In this document: one piece after another, positions 45,371-55,439 of the stretch
Numbering within the stretch: position 1 is the stretch's first letter
How the letters are laid out: every line of letters begins with the position of its first letter
Assembly: GCA_949505625.1 (NCBI GenBank)
Contig: CATBQD010000003.1
Location: forward strand, 62,001-126,000
Source of the DNA: an uncultured Bacilli bacterium
GTDB lineage: Bacteria > Bacillota_I > Bacilli_A > RF39 > UBA660
Length of the DNA: 64,000 bases
Direction: 5' to 3'
Program-made: the position numbers and the translations under genes
Notes under the pieces: generated by a model
Seen by the model: the letters and a program-made list of their open reading frames with translations, nothing else
What the model was told of the DNA's origin: nothing
Databases searched by the model: none

Positions 45371-45988
45371 ATGAAAAAAGTAATCTTATTATTAGCTTTA
45401 TTAACTTGTGTATTTTTTGTAACAGGTTGTACAATGGTGCGAATAGATACCAATAGTATTGACAATACTATAAATGTAATCTTATCCAAAGAAAATAAGC
45501 TTTATAATAGAGTTGGAAAAGGATATAAATATTATATTCCTAGAGGTGTTATCTATATTGATACTGATGAATTCAATGATAAATTATATTCCAATGGAAA
45601 TTATTACTATTTATATATTGATGCTATTAGTTATTATTATCAAAAGAAAGTAACTTATCAGAAAAATGAACAAGCTTACTATTCAAAAGTTATTCATACA
45701 AAAAATAAAGATGGTTATGTAGAAATTGTAAAACAAGATAATAAATATTTAGTTCGTTTTGCATATAACTATGCGCAAATAGAAACGCTTGTTGATAAAA
45801 AAGATATTAATAATGTCATTTTAAATGCTTCTTATATCTTGTCGACTGTAAAGTTTAATCATAATGTGATTAAATTGATGTTGGACGATGAGTATTTTAC
45901 CAATAAAGAAGAAAGTTATGATTTATTTAATTCTACAGGAAGTGATTTTAATGATAAAAAAGTAGTAGAAGCAGAAAGTGATAATTAA
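45371..45988 (+). CDS. Putative lipoprotein of unknown function
   Basis: 205 residues with a lipoprotein signal peptide (LLALLTCVFFVTGC, Cys20). The mature part is Tyr/Lys-rich with alternating strands (IPRGVIYIDTDEF, NGNYYYLYIDAIS). It heads a run of four envelope-associated genes to 47650. No family recognised. Confidence 0.8.
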   Translation: MKKVILLLALLTCVFFVTGCTMVRIDTNSIDNTINVILSKENKLYNRVGKGYKYYIPRGVIYIDTDEFNDKLYSNGNYYYLYIDAISYYYQKKVTYQKNEQAYYSKVIHTKNKDGYVEIVKQDNKYLVRFAYNYAQIETLVDKKDINNVILNASYILSTVKFNHNVIKLMLDDEYFTNKEESYDLFNSTGSDFNDKKVVEAESDN

Positions 45989-46003
45989 GTAGAGGTGAAT
46001 ATA

Positions 46004-46960
46004 ATGAAATTTCTAGAAAAAGTAAAAAATATGTTTACAGAGGAAGTAGAAGAAGAAATAACACCTGTCAAAACAGAAGTTCGAAAAATAGAACCACCAA
46101 TTGCAACACCAGTACAAAAAGTGGAACCGATTTCTTCTAGCTCTAATACTGAAATGGTTAGTAAAATTGAAACTGTTAAGCCAGAGGAAAAGCCCAAAGC
46201 ACCAGTATTTTTTGATGATAAAGATTTTGATAAGTTACCAGCAGCTTCTAATGTAGAAAAAAAAGAAGAAAAACAAGAGCCAGTAAAGGAGACTCCTTTA
46301 AAATCATCTGCAAAGCAAGATCGAAAAGAGGTTTATGGCGGAAAAAGTCCTGCTTATACAGCTTCGACTTTTAAAGAAGAAAAGAAAATGTTTAAGCCAA
46401 CTCCAATTATTTCTCCTGTATATGGAGTATTAGATAAAAATTACCGGAAAGATGATATTGCTCCAAGAAAAAGAGTAACTCAAAACAATGGGCCTAAGGA
46501 GCTTACTGTAGATGATATTCGAAATAAAGCTTTTGGTACTTTAGAAGATGAATTAGAAACAACACTATTTGAAAAAATGCCCTCAATAACAGAAAATCTA
46601 GATACTGAAAATGATATGGAATTAGATTTGTTTGATGAATTGGAAGTTAAAGAGGAAATGCCAAGTGAATTAAAAGAAAATAATTCAATTCCTTCCAGGT
46701 TAGAACGTAATAAGGAGTTAGAGCTTTTAGATGAAGTAGATGATTTAGAACAAATGGTGATTAATGAAAGACCTGAACTAGATTCAACTGACCCAGAAGA
46801 AACTTTTACAAAAAATACAAATCAAAATATGATTGAGGATGAAATGGATAAGATTTGTAGTGAACCAAGCGAGGAACTCGAAAATGATACGAATTTAACA
46901 GAGAGTGACTTGTTTAATTTAATTGATTCTATGTATGAGAAGAAGGAAGGTGAAGAATAG
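46004..46960 (+). CDS. Acidic, disordered hypothetical protein
   Basis: 318 residues from ATG 46004 (AGAGGTGAA upstream). A short basic-amphipathic N-terminus (MKFLEKVKNMFTEE) that could touch the membrane is followed by long Glu/Pro/Lys-rich, probably disordered sequence with a conserved-looking core (SPVYGVLDKNYRKDDIAPRK). No catalytic motif. Its end overlaps the next gene, suggesting a joint envelope or division-related role by context only. Confidence 0.75.
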   Translation: MKFLEKVKNMFTEEVEEEITPVKTEVRKIEPPIATPVQKVEPISSSSNTEMVSKIETVKPEEKPKAPVFFDDKDFDKLPAASNVEKKEEKQEPVKETPLKSSAKQDRKEVYGGKSPAYTASTFKEEKKMFKPTPIISPVYGVLDKNYRKDDIAPRKRVTQNNGPKELTVDDIRNKAFGTLEDELETTLFEKMPSITENLDTENDMELDLFDELEVKEEMPSELKENNSIPSRLERNKELELLDEVDDLEQMVINERPELDSTDPEETFTKNTNQNMIEDEMDKICSEPSEELENDTNLTESDLFNLIDSMYEKKEGEE

Positions 46961-47247
46961 TGGAAGCAATGGAATTATTACCAATCATATTATATATTCT
47001 TTTGATTATATTAGTAGTGGTTGCTATTGTGTTTCTAGTACGTCTTATTAAAGTTGTTGGCAAAGTCGATAGAGTTGTGGATGATGTTGATAGAAAAGTA
47101 AAAAAGTTAAATGGCCTATTTGAAATTGTTGATAGAACTGCTGATACATTAAATGTGATAAGTGATAGAGTAATAAGTGGAATTGTGGGAACAATAAATA
47201 CTATATTTAGAAAGAGAAAAAAGAAAGGTGAGGATACTTATGAGTAA
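46960..47247 (+). CDS. Small membrane protein, DUF948-like
   Basis: 95 residues from GTG 46960, with GAAGGTG upstream and a one-base overlap with the preceding stop. One N-terminal membrane helix (IILYILLIILVVVAIVFLV) followed by a coiled-coil VGKVDRVVDDVDRKVKKLNG, the usual form of DUF948 proteins, which are often paired with YtxH. Confidence 0.78.
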   Translation: MEAMELLPIILYILLIILVVVAIVFLVRLIKVVGKVDRVVDDVDRKVKKLNGLFEIVDRTADTLNVISDRVISGIVGTINTIFRKRKKKGEDTYE

Positions 47248-47650
47248 GAAAAAAAGTGGATTAGGAAAGTTTTTATTAGGTGCGGGAGTAGGAGCAGGAC
47301 TTGGTATTTTATTTGCACCTAAAAGTGGAAGTGAAACAAGAAAAGAATTAAAGCAAAAATTTGATGATATGATTCGTAAATTAAAAGATGTAGATGCAGA
47401 AGATGTAAAGGAAACAATTGAAAATAAAATTTTTGAAATTAAAGAAGCAATGGCAGATTTAGATAAAGAAAAGGTTTTAAAAATGGCTAAAAAAAAGGCA
47501 AAACAAATTCAAGAAATGGCAGAGGAATTGGTTGATTATGCAGTAGAGAAAGGAACTCCAGTTTTAGAAAATGCTGCTAATGCAATTAGAGAAAAAGCCA
47601 TTGACGTTACAAAAGAAGTTTTAGCAAAATTAGAAAAAAATGAAAAATAG
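47240..47650 (+). CDS. YtxH-domain protein
   Basis: 136 residues from ATG 47240. The YtxH signature GKFLLGAGVGAGLGILFAPK and SGSETRKELK lies at residues 7-37; the rest is a long amphipathic, Lys/Glu-rich helix. YtxH proteins are general-stress membrane proteins with no defined biochemistry. Confidence 0.85.
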   Translation: MSKKKSGLGKFLLGAGVGAGLGILFAPKSGSETRKELKQKFDDMIRKLKDVDAEDVKETIENKIFEIKEAMADLDKEKVLKMAKKKAKQIQEMAEELVDYAVEKGTPVLENAANAIREKAIDVTKEVLAKLEKNEK

Positions 47651-47672
47651 AACTAAACAAGTTCTATTTTTT
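47646..47672. terminator. Bidirectional terminator
   Basis: AATAGAACT (47646-47654) pairs with AGTTCTATT (47660-47668) and is flanked by A and T runs, between convergent genes. Confidence 0.8.
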
Positions 47673-47910
47673 ATGGATTTTTATATTCTAATATTTCATT
47701 TACTGAACAGTTTAAAACATAACAAAATCTGGAAATGACGTCTAAATCTACACGTGTAACTTTATTGTTATAATAGCGATTAACTAAATCATAGCTCATA
47801 GCCACCATAGTACTTAATTTGCTACGGCTAATACCTTTATCCGTTATTATTTCTTTTAATCTGATGTTAATCTTTCCATAATTTTTTAATGTATATACAG
47901 TTTCAATCAT
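47671..47910 (-). CDS. Small XRE/Cro-type regulator
   Basis: 79 residues. Almost entirely a helix-turn-helix of the short Cro/CI (HTH_26) type: INIRLKEIITDKGISRSKLS, then YDLVNRYYNN and LDVISRFCYVLNCSVNEILE. Preceded by GAGGTGATAT. Divergent from the TM2 gene, which it may control. Confidence 0.83.
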   Translation of the reverse strand: MIETVYTLKNYGKINIRLKEIITDKGISRSKLSTMVAMSYDLVNRYYNNKVTRVDLDVISRFCYVLNCSVNEILEYKNP

Positions 47911-48059
47911 AATATCACCTCAAAAATATTATTATTGTTTTTTTATATATTTTATAGTCATTAAAAATAAGTATATATTTAATTCTTATGATTTCATTAT
48001 AATTATTATTTACAAAGCGATATATTTTTTATATAATAGATATAGAAAGGAGTGTATTT

Positions 48060-48395
48060 ATGGATAAACAAAATATTGATTCATATTTAAGTGCAAATGG
48101 AAAATATTTTGCCCCATCTGCTATTCCTGTTATCAGACAGAAATTAGAAAGAGCAAATAATGATGCATTGGTGAGTCTTCAATCTTGCAATTTAAAAGAT
48201 CCAACAACAATTTTAATTGTTTCTATTTTTTTAGGAGGTCTTGGAATTGATAGATTTATGATTGGAGATACTGGAATGGGAGTTCTTAAACTATTAACTG
48301 CTGGAGGTTGTGGGATCTTAGCTATTATTGATTGGTTCACGATTTCTAAGAAAGTAAAAGAAAAAAATTTAGCAACCATTTCAATGTTCCTATAG
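48060..48395 (+). CDS. TM2-domain protein
   Basis: 111 residues (AAAGGAGTG upstream). Two membrane helices with the TM2 pattern: FLGGLGIDRFMIGDTGMGVLK, then GILAIIDWFTI. Cytoplasmic N-terminal ~45 residues. Paired with a DUF2752 gene three bases downstream, a frequent combination. Confidence 0.85.
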   Translation: MDKQNIDSYLSANGKYFAPSAIPVIRQKLERANNDALVSLQSCNLKDPTTILIVSIFLGGLGIDRFMIGDTGMGVLKLLTAGGCGILAIIDWFTISKKVKEKNLATISMFL

Positions 48396-48398
48396 GAT

Positions 48399-48761
48399 AT
48401 GAAACCAAAAAGAATAGTAATTGAAATAATCATTTTTTTAGGACTAGCTTTTATATTAAATGTTTTTGATATAAGATTTTGTCCTTTTTTTAATTTTTTT
48501 AAAATTCCATGTGTAGGTTGTGGATTAACTCGGTCTGCGATGTGTTTTTTTAACGGAAACTTGATAGAAAGCATTCGATATAATATATTAGGGATCCCAA
48601 TTACTGTATGTATTATTATTTATATCATCTTTTTTATTATAAAAAAGACAGATGTCATAGACTATATTTTGTTAAAAAATCAGAATATAATTATAATAAT
48701 ATCGATTATTTTAATTATTGTCACTTGGATTATCAATATAAATAATCCAATACTATATTAA
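48399..48761 (+). CDS. DUF2752 membrane protein
   Basis: 120 residues with three hydrophobic segments. The family hallmark C-x-G-C-G-L-T-R is IPCVGCGLTRSAM, preceded by another Cys (RFCPFF). Function unknown. Confidence 0.85.
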   Translation: MKPKRIVIEIIIFLGLAFILNVFDIRFCPFFNFFKIPCVGCGLTRSAMCFFNGNLIESIRYNILGIPITVCIIIYIIFFIIKKTDVIDYILLKNQNIIIIISIILIIVTWIININNPILY

Positions 48762-48890
48762 AGGATAGAACAACTTATTATTTGTTTTATTCTTTTTTTA
48801 TTCTAAATTGATTATTGTATAAAGAAACTAATAGATTGAAATATAAAAAAGTATGATATAATAGATTAGAAAAATGTTAGGAGGAAACTT

Positions 48891-49187
48891 ATGCAAGGAT
48901 TAACGAGTGAAGAAGTTGAACATGTAGCAGATTTAGCGAATCTTGTTTTAACTGAAGAAGAAAAACAAAAATTCTCTCGCCAATTAAGTGATATATTAGC
49001 AGATATTGATAAAATTGGTGCTGCCAACATAGAAGAAGAAAGTAAAATTTTAATTGCTCCAACAGAGAATCATGATTTATATCATAATGATGAAACTGTA
49101 GAAAGCTTAAAAAAAGAAGAAATAGAAAAGAATGCAAACAAAACAAGTGGAGATTATATTTCAGTACCAAAGGCTTTAGATGACTAA
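48891..49187 (+). CDS. gatC: Asp/Glu-tRNA amidotransferase subunit C
   Basis: 98 residues (AGGAGG upstream). Small linker subunit of GatCAB, which converts Glu-tRNA(Gln) and Asp-tRNA(Asn) to the amides. VEHVADLANLVLTEEE and FSRQLSDILADIDKI are family features. Overlaps gatA by 8 bp. Confidence 0.94.
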   Translation: MQGLTSEEVEHVADLANLVLTEEEKQKFSRQLSDILADIDKIGAANIEEESKILIAPTENHDLYHNDETVESLKKEEIEKNANKTSGDYISVPKALDD

Positions 49188-50631
49188 TTATTTATCATTG
49201 TCTTTGGATGAAATTCATTCAAAATTAGTAAAGAAAGAAATTAAACCACTTGATTTGGTATTAGAAGCATTCGATAAAATTGAAAAAAATGAAAAATTAA
49301 ATGCATTTATAACACTTAATAAAGAAAGTGCTATAGAAGAAGCGAAGGCGTTAGAAAGGATCGAAGTAAATGGTCTTTTGTTTGGGATGCCTATCGCAAT
49401 AAAAGATAATATTGTTACTAAAAATTTACGAACAACTTGCGCTTCCTGTATGTTAGAAAATTTTGATCCAATTTATAATGCTACAGTTGTAGAAAAGATA
49501 AAAGCGAACCATATGATTATAATCGGAAAAACGAATATGGATGAATTTGCTATGGGGTCAACTGGAGAAACAAGTTATTTTGGAGATATTTTAAATCCTT
49601 GGGATTTAACAAAGGTTCCAGGAGGAAGTAGTAGTGGAAGTGCAGTAGCAGTAAGTGCTAGAATTACGCCATTTGCACTTGGTTCTGATACTGGTGGGAG
49701 TATTAGACAACCATCTAGTTTTTGTGGTGTTGTAGGAATGAAACCTACATATGGTAGAGTTTCTAGATATGGATTAGTTGCATTTGCATCTTCTTTAGAC
49801 CATATTGGACCAATTACAAGAACTGTATATGAAAATGCTTTGTTATTAGAAGCAATTAGTGGAGAAGATAGTAATGATTTAACATCTTCTAATAAAGTAG
49901 TACCACATTATGTGGATTATTTAAATAAAGAAATAAGTGGACTTAAAATTGGAGTTCCAAACTACTATATGAGTGATGTAATTAACGAAGAAGTGCGAAA
50001 TAAAATGAAAGAAATAATTACATTATTAGAAAGTATGGGATGCAATATTGAGTTTATTGATATAGACTATTTAGAATACGCAATTCCATTATATCAAGTA
50101 ATTGCTCTAGCAGAAGCAAGTAGTAACTTAGCTCGTTATGATGGCATCAAATTTGGACATGTGACAAGTTCATACCAAACTTTAGAAGAATTTTATAAAA
50201 AAACTCGTAGCGAAGGATTCGGAAATGAAGTTAAAAGAAGACTTATGATTGGTTCTTATGTACTCAGTGGAAAAAACGCAAACATTTATTATGAAAAAGC
50301 TTTAAAAATTAGAGGGAAAATGGTTGATAGCTTTAAAGATGCTTTTAAAAAGTATGATTTATTAATTGGTCCTACTAATACAGATGTAGCCTATTTATTG
50401 GGAACAAAACAAGATGATGCCTTAAAGAGTTTTTATGATGACTTATTAACGATTCCTTTAAATATGGCAGGTTTACCAGCTTTATCACTTCCAATTGGAT
50501 TCAATCATGATCATATGCCAATTGGAATGCAGATTATCGGAGATTATTTTAAAGAAGAAACAATTTATACACTTGCATCCGTATTAGAAAAAACTTTAAA
50601 TTTAGATTTGGAGAGTGGTAAAAAATGCTAA
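49180..50631 (+). CDS. gatA: Asp/Glu-tRNA amidotransferase subunit A
   Basis: 483 residues. Amidase-signature enzyme that releases ammonia from glutamine. The Ser-cisSer-Lys triad lies in MPIAIKDNIV (Lys), GGSSSGSAVAV and GSDTGGSIRQP. Overlaps gatB by 7 bp. Full length. Confidence 0.97.
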   Translation: MTNYLSLSLDEIHSKLVKKEIKPLDLVLEAFDKIEKNEKLNAFITLNKESAIEEAKALERIEVNGLLFGMPIAIKDNIVTKNLRTTCASCMLENFDPIYNATVVEKIKANHMIIIGKTNMDEFAMGSTGETSYFGDILNPWDLTKVPGGSSSGSAVAVSARITPFALGSDTGGSIRQPSSFCGVVGMKPTYGRVSRYGLVAFASSLDHIGPITRTVYENALLLEAISGEDSNDLTSSNKVVPHYVDYLNKEISGLKIGVPNYYMSDVINEEVRNKMKEIITLLESMGCNIEFIDIDYLEYAIPLYQVIALAEASSNLARYDGIKFGHVTSSYQTLEEFYKKTRSEGFGNEVKRRLMIGSYVLSGKNANIYYEKALKIRGKMVDSFKDAFKKYDLLIGPTNTDVAYLLGTKQDDALKSFYDDLLTIPLNMAGLPALSLPIGFNHDHMPIGMQIIGDYFKEETIYTLASVLEKTLNLDLESGKKC

Positions 50632-52040
50632 TACCAACTATTGGAATAGAAATTCATGTAGAGTTAAAAAGTAAAGGAAAGGTATTCTCAAAGGGAAAAA
50701 ATGAATTTAGCACATATCCAAATACGAATGTAACAGTTCTTGATTTAGGTTATCCTGGAATATTACCACAACTCAATAAAGAAGTTATTAATATGGGAAT
50801 TGCAGCTTCTTTGGCTTTTCATGCAGAAATTGCTAAAGAAATGCATTTTGATAGAAAAAATTATTTTTATCCAGATCTTCCTAAAGGTTATCAAATTACG
50901 CAACAGAAAACTCCAATTGGTAGTAATGGTTATATAGAAATTGAAAGAAATGGAGTAAAAAAGAAAATTCGTATAGAACGGTTGCATATTGAAGAAGATA
51001 CTTGTAAAAGTATTCATACAGAACATGCAACATTATTAAATTTTAATAGAGCTGGAGTACCTTTAATTGAAATAGTAAGTAAGCCAGATATAGAAAGTGC
51101 TGAAGAAGCAGTTTTATATGTTGAAAAATTAAGGGAAACATTACTTTATTTAGGTATTAGTGATGTTAAAATAGAAGAAGGAAGTATGCGTTGTGATGTT
51201 AATGTATCAGTACATGAAGATGGAACTCCTTTTGGAACTAAGGTAGAAATTAAAAATATTGGTTCTATTAGTAATGTTGGAGTTGCCATTAATTATGAAA
51301 TAAAAAGACAAACTGAAATGTTAAAAAACAATGTGAAAATAGTAGAAGAAACGAGACGTTTTGATGACAAAACAATGACAACAATTGCAATGAGAACAAA
51401 AGAGACTGGAAATGATTATCGCTATTTTCCAGAACCAGATTTACCATATATTCATGTGAATGAAGCTTGGATTAAAAAAATTGAAGAAAAAATGCCAATT
51501 ATGCCAGAGGTTTTAAGGGAAATATATCAGAAATTAGGAATTAATGAAAAGAACATTAACGCTATTTTGAGCAATAAAAAAATGTGTGATTTTTATGAAG
51601 AAATGAGAAAAAATATGAATCCTATTATTTTATCTAATTTATTAACTGGTGATATTATTAGTTTTATGAATAAGAATTCTTTAGAATTTGAAGATATCAA
51701 ATTAGAGAAAAATAATTTAGGAGGACTTGTAGAAGCATTAGAAAGAAATGATATTTCATCGAAACAGGGAAAAGAGATTTTACCAATATTGATCACAGAA
51801 GGTGGAGATTATAATACTCTTATCAATAAACTTGGTATGAAACAGATTAGTGATGCTGATTCTTTATTAGAGCTTGTCTCTAAAGTTATAGATGAAAATC
51901 CAGAATCGGTGATTGATTTTAAGGCCGGAAAAGATAGAGCTACTAAGTATTTAATGGGGCAAATTATGAAAGCTTCTAGAGGTCAAGCAAATCCTGCTTT
52001 AGTTAATAAATTATTGATAGAAGTTTTAGAAAATTTATAA
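50625..52040 (+). CDS. gatB: Asp/Glu-tRNA amidotransferase subunit B
   Basis: 471 residues. Kinase subunit that phosphorylates and amidates the misacylated tRNA. GIEIHVELKSKGKVF start, GYQITQQKTPIG, YRYFPEPDLP and a YqeY-like C-terminal tail (KYLMGQIMKASRGQANP). The cysteines that bind zinc near the N-terminus in many GatB proteins are absent (YPNTNVTVLDLGYPG), i.e. a zinc-less variant. Confidence 0.95.
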   Translation: MLIPTIGIEIHVELKSKGKVFSKGKNEFSTYPNTNVTVLDLGYPGILPQLNKEVINMGIAASLAFHAEIAKEMHFDRKNYFYPDLPKGYQITQQKTPIGSNGYIEIERNGVKKKIRIERLHIEEDTCKSIHTEHATLLNFNRAGVPLIEIVSKPDIESAEEAVLYVEKLRETLLYLGISDVKIEEGSMRCDVNVSVHEDGTPFGTKVEIKNIGSISNVGVAINYEIKRQTEMLKNNVKIVEETRRFDDKTMTTIAMRTKETGNDYRYFPEPDLPYIHVNEAWIKKIEEKMPIMPEVLREIYQKLGINEKNINAILSNKKMCDFYEEMRKNMNPIILSNLLTGDIISFMNKNSLEFEDIKLEKNNLGGLVEALERNDISSKQGKEILPILITEGGDYNTLINKLGMKQISDADSLLELVSKVIDENPESVIDFKAGKDRATKYLMGQIMKASRGQANPALVNKLLIEVLENL

Positions 52041-52093
52041 TTTGCTAGAAAAAAAGAAATATAGTATAATAAGAATACAAATGGGGTGATGAA

Positions 52094-52552
52094 ATGGCAT
52101 CGGTTTTGAAGTTTTTAAAACGTCATATTGTAGCAATTATTGTGATTATAATTTTGTTAATTATAGGAATTGCACTTTTCATTTTTGCACGTCAAATATT
52201 AGGCTCTGGAAATGAAGGAACAATCTATGGAAATCGATTAGATGGAATAGAAAAAGTAGGACTTAAAAATGAAACATTGGAAAAGATAAGTGCTGAGATT
52301 AAAAAAAATGATTTTATTAAGAAAGTGACTTATCGTATTGAAGGAAGAACTATCAATTTTACAGTTGATGTAGTACAAAATACAACTATAGAGAATTCTA
52401 AAAAAGTGGCAGAACCAATTTTAGCTACTTTAAGTAATGAAGAAAAAGCTTTTTATGATATTCAGATTTTCATAACATGTAGTGATGCAGAAAGTGAAGG
52501 ATATCCAATAAATGGATATAAGCATAGAACAAATTCTGAATTTGTATGGTAA
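52094..52552 (+). CDS. Membrane-anchored hypothetical protein
   Basis: 152 residues. N-terminal basic stretch then one membrane helix (AIIVIIILLIIGIALFIF), followed by a soluble alpha/beta domain with EKISAEIKKNDFIKKVTYRI and NFTVDVVQN, which resembles an Asp23-like or BON-type fold only loosely. Twenty bases upstream of the next sensor gene's start region; probably co-transcribed. Confidence 0.75.
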   Translation: MASVLKFLKRHIVAIIVIIILLIIGIALFIFARQILGSGNEGTIYGNRLDGIEKVGLKNETLEKISAEIKKNDFIKKVTYRIEGRTINFTVDVVQNTTIENSKKVAEPILATLSNEEKAFYDIQIFITCSDAESEGYPINGYKHRTNSEFVW

Positions 52553-52571
52553 GGGCTAAATGGAGGTTTTT

Positions 52572-54605
52572 ATGAAGAAAAAGAATATTGTCATTATAGG
52601 AGTTCTTGCTATTTTGGCGCTTTCTATTTTTGGGATAGGATATTATGCTTTAAATAGGCCTGATAAAGATACAACTTTAACAATACTGGAAAATCGTTGG
52701 ATAGAAAGTAATAAAAATAAATTGATTGATTTATCAATTGTAAATCAAGTTCCAGTATTAAACTATAATGGAAATGGGTTAATATTTGATTTTTTAAATG
52801 CCTTAGAGAAGGATACTGGACTTTCTTTTAATAAAGTTTCAATTACAGCAACAGACACACCAAAAACAGAATATTCTATCATGGCAACAAATCAACTTAT
52901 GAAAAATGATTTACTATTTTATGAAGATTGTTATGCTATTATAACAAAGGAAAATGTAAAATATAATAAATTATCAGATATTAAAGGAATCACTTTAGGT
53001 GTTTTGAATTCTGATTTAGATAATGTTAATAAATATTTACAAGGAAGTGTTATTACATTAAAGACATATGATAAAGTAGAAGAAATGATTGCTAGTATTG
53101 GAACTGACACAGAAGCTATTGCACTACCTAAAACAACATACTTAGAATCAATTATTAAAAATGATTTAACGATTTCTTATAATATTACAGAATACCCAAT
53201 TTATTATGTATTGAGGCTTGGAAAGACTGATCGACTAAATACCATTTTAAAAAAATACTATCAAAAGTGGTATAATGAAAGTTATGAGTCTTCTTATAAT
53301 AATTATGTAGCTTCAACATATTTTAATTTTAAAGATATTGATGATAAAGAAAAGGCAAAATTTAAAGGGAAACGATATGTATATGGTTTTGTAAATGATG
53401 CTCCATATGATATTATGATCGGTTCAAAATTGAGGGGTTATAATAGTAGTCTTTTAAAGGAGTTATCACTTTTAGCGGATATCGAAATATCATTTCAAGA
53501 ATATAGTAGTATTTCCAGTATGATAAAAGATTTTAATGCAAATAAGATTGATTTAATGTTTGACAACTATGAACCAATCAAATATAACTTAGATGTTATA
53601 AATACAGTATCTACTTATGATGAAAAAATAGTTATATTATCTCATAATAGTATACCGTTAACAGTAAATTCATTAACTTCTTTGGAAGGAAAAAAAGTAA
53701 TGACTGTAAAAAATACAGTTATATCTTATTACTTAAAAGCAGGTAATGTAAAAGTTGAAGAATACGATTCTTTGGATCAATTAATGAAAAAAGTTAAAAA
53801 GGATAGTATAATAGCAATTGATTATGAGAATTATAAATATTATAAGGATAATAAATTAAAAAAATACAAAATCGATTATGTGGAATCTTTAATAGATGAT
53901 TATGGATTTGTCATTCGAGATATCAAAGACAATAAAGTATTCGGAGAATTATTTAATTTTTATTTATCTTTTGTAAATGAAAAGGATGTTTTGACTAATA
54001 GTTTATATAGTTTATCAAAAGAAGATAAAACATCTATTAATGGAAGCCGTTTATTAATATTCTTTTCTACTTTAGGTATTTTTATAATTGCAATTGTAGG
54101 ATATTTGAAACTGGGAAAAAGGAAAACAAAAAATAAAAAGATTTCAAAAGAGGATAAATTGCGTTATATTGATTCTTTGACATCTTTAAAAAATCGTGTT
54201 TATTTGAATGATAATATTGAAAAATGGGATAGCTCAGAAGTTTATCCACAAGCTATCATTATTGTTGATTTAAATAATGTCGCTTATATTAATGATAATT
54301 ATGGTCACCAAGAAGGTGATAATGTTATTAAAGAGGCCGCAAATATCTTAATTCGTGGTCAAATTGAAAATAGTGATATTATTAGAACAAATGGAAATGA
54401 ATTCTTAATTTATTTGGTAGGTTATGATGAAAAACAAGTTGTTGCATATAATCGAAAACTAAATAAAGAATTGAAAGAACTTTCTCATGGATTTGGTGCA
54501 GCAAGTGGTTATAGTATGATTAATGATGCGATTAAAACAATTGATGATGCTGTAAATGAAGCAACATTAGATATGAGAAATAATAAAGAAGAACTTAATA
54601 ATTAG
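52572..54605 (+). CDS. Sensor with two solute-binding domains and a degenerate GGDEF domain
   Basis: 677 residues from ATG 52572 (TGGAGG upstream). N-terminal membrane helix, two consecutive type-3 solute-binding (amino-acid-binding-like) domains (~40-255 and ~265-475), a membrane helix near 495 (LLIFFSTLGIFIIAIVGYL) and a cytoplasmic GGDEF domain. The domain has VDLNNVAYINDNYGHQEGD but its active-site signature is NGNEF instead of GGDEF, so cyclic-di-GMP synthesis is doubtful; it may bind nucleotide or signal by dimerisation. No EAL or PilZ gene is nearby. Confidence 0.87.
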   Translation: MKKKNIVIIGVLAILALSIFGIGYYALNRPDKDTTLTILENRWIESNKNKLIDLSIVNQVPVLNYNGNGLIFDFLNALEKDTGLSFNKVSITATDTPKTEYSIMATNQLMKNDLLFYEDCYAIITKENVKYNKLSDIKGITLGVLNSDLDNVNKYLQGSVITLKTYDKVEEMIASIGTDTEAIALPKTTYLESIIKNDLTISYNITEYPIYYVLRLGKTDRLNTILKKYYQKWYNESYESSYNNYVASTYFNFKDIDDKEKAKFKGKRYVYGFVNDAPYDIMIGSKLRGYNSSLLKELSLLADIEISFQEYSSISSMIKDFNANKIDLMFDNYEPIKYNLDVINTVSTYDEKIVILSHNSIPLTVNSLTSLEGKKVMTVKNTVISYYLKAGNVKVEEYDSLDQLMKKVKKDSIIAIDYENYKYYKDNKLKKYKIDYVESLIDDYGFVIRDIKDNKVFGELFNFYLSFVNEKDVLTNSLYSLSKEDKTSINGSRLLIFFSTLGIFIIAIVGYLKLGKRKTKNKKISKEDKLRYIDSLTSLKNRVYLNDNIEKWDSSEVYPQAIIIVDLNNVAYINDNYGHQEGDNVIKEAANILIRGQIENSDIIRTNGNEFLIYLVGYDEKQVVAYNRKLNKELKELSHGFGAASGYSMINDAIKTIDDAVNEATLDMRNNKEELNN

Positions 54606-54614
54606 GAGGTTATA

Positions 54615-55439
54615 ATGAAGCAGATAAAATCTCTCTTAAAAAATTTATATCAGGTAACGATGAAACCAGAGATGAGAGTTTTACCAGGCAATTTAGCCTT
54701 CTTTTTTGTTCTATCAATAGTACCAATTATTACATTAATTGGTTTTATTGCTTCTTATTTTTCGATTTCTATCGATTCTTTGGTAGACTTTCTATTATCA
54801 ACTCTTCCAAGGGAAGTTACAAAAGTATTGCTTCCATTTATTGAGGGAAAAGGAATTGATGGAAATATTGTCTTTTATATGATAACTGGCTTTATTGTTG
54901 CTTCAAATGGAGCTCATTCTCTTATTTTAACTTCTAATATTTTATATGATATTCCACATTCTGAATTTTTAAAAAGAAGAATAAAAGCTTTATTTTTAAC
55001 AGTTCTTATGGTTAGTTTATTCTTCTTTGTCGTTGTATTTTTAGCTTTTGGAAATATTATTGTTAAATTTATTTTAGATTTAGAGTTTATGAGGCAAGTT
55101 AGTAAGTCTGTTTATTATTTGTTTGTCTTTTTAAAGTGGCCAATTGCATTCTTTTGTATTTTCTTTTTAGTAAAACTAATTTATACAATGGCTCCAGATG
55201 AACATATACCAAGTCGTTATGTCAATAAAGGTGCGATTTTTACAACACTAGCTTGGTCATTAGTGACTGCTATTTATTCTTATTATGTTGCTCACTTTTC
55301 AAATTATGATATTTTTTATGGAAGTTTATCTAGTATTATTGTATTAATGATGTGGATTTATATTCTTTCTTATATTTTGGTTGTAGGAATTGCAATTAAC
55401 ACAGAAGGATATAAAAGAGATGTGAATAAAACAGCATAA
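54615..55439 (+). CDS. YihY/BrkB-family membrane protein
   Basis: 274 residues, about six membrane helices (LPGNLAFFFVLSIVPIITLIG and others). Family often mislabelled ribonuclease BN; its function is unsettled. Nine bases after the sensor gene with TTAGGAGG upstream, so in the same operon. Confidence 0.88.
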   Translation: MKQIKSLLKNLYQVTMKPEMRVLPGNLAFFFVLSIVPIITLIGFIASYFSISIDSLVDFLLSTLPREVTKVLLPFIEGKGIDGNIVFYMITGFIVASNGAHSLILTSNILYDIPHSEFLKRRIKALFLTVLMVSLFFFVVVFLAFGNIIVKFILDLEFMRQVSKSVYYLFVFLKWPIAFFCIFFLVKLIYTMAPDEHIPSRYVNKGAIFTTLAWSLVTAIYSYYVAHFSNYDIFYGSLSSIIVLMMWIYILSYILVVGIAINTEGYKRDVNKTA

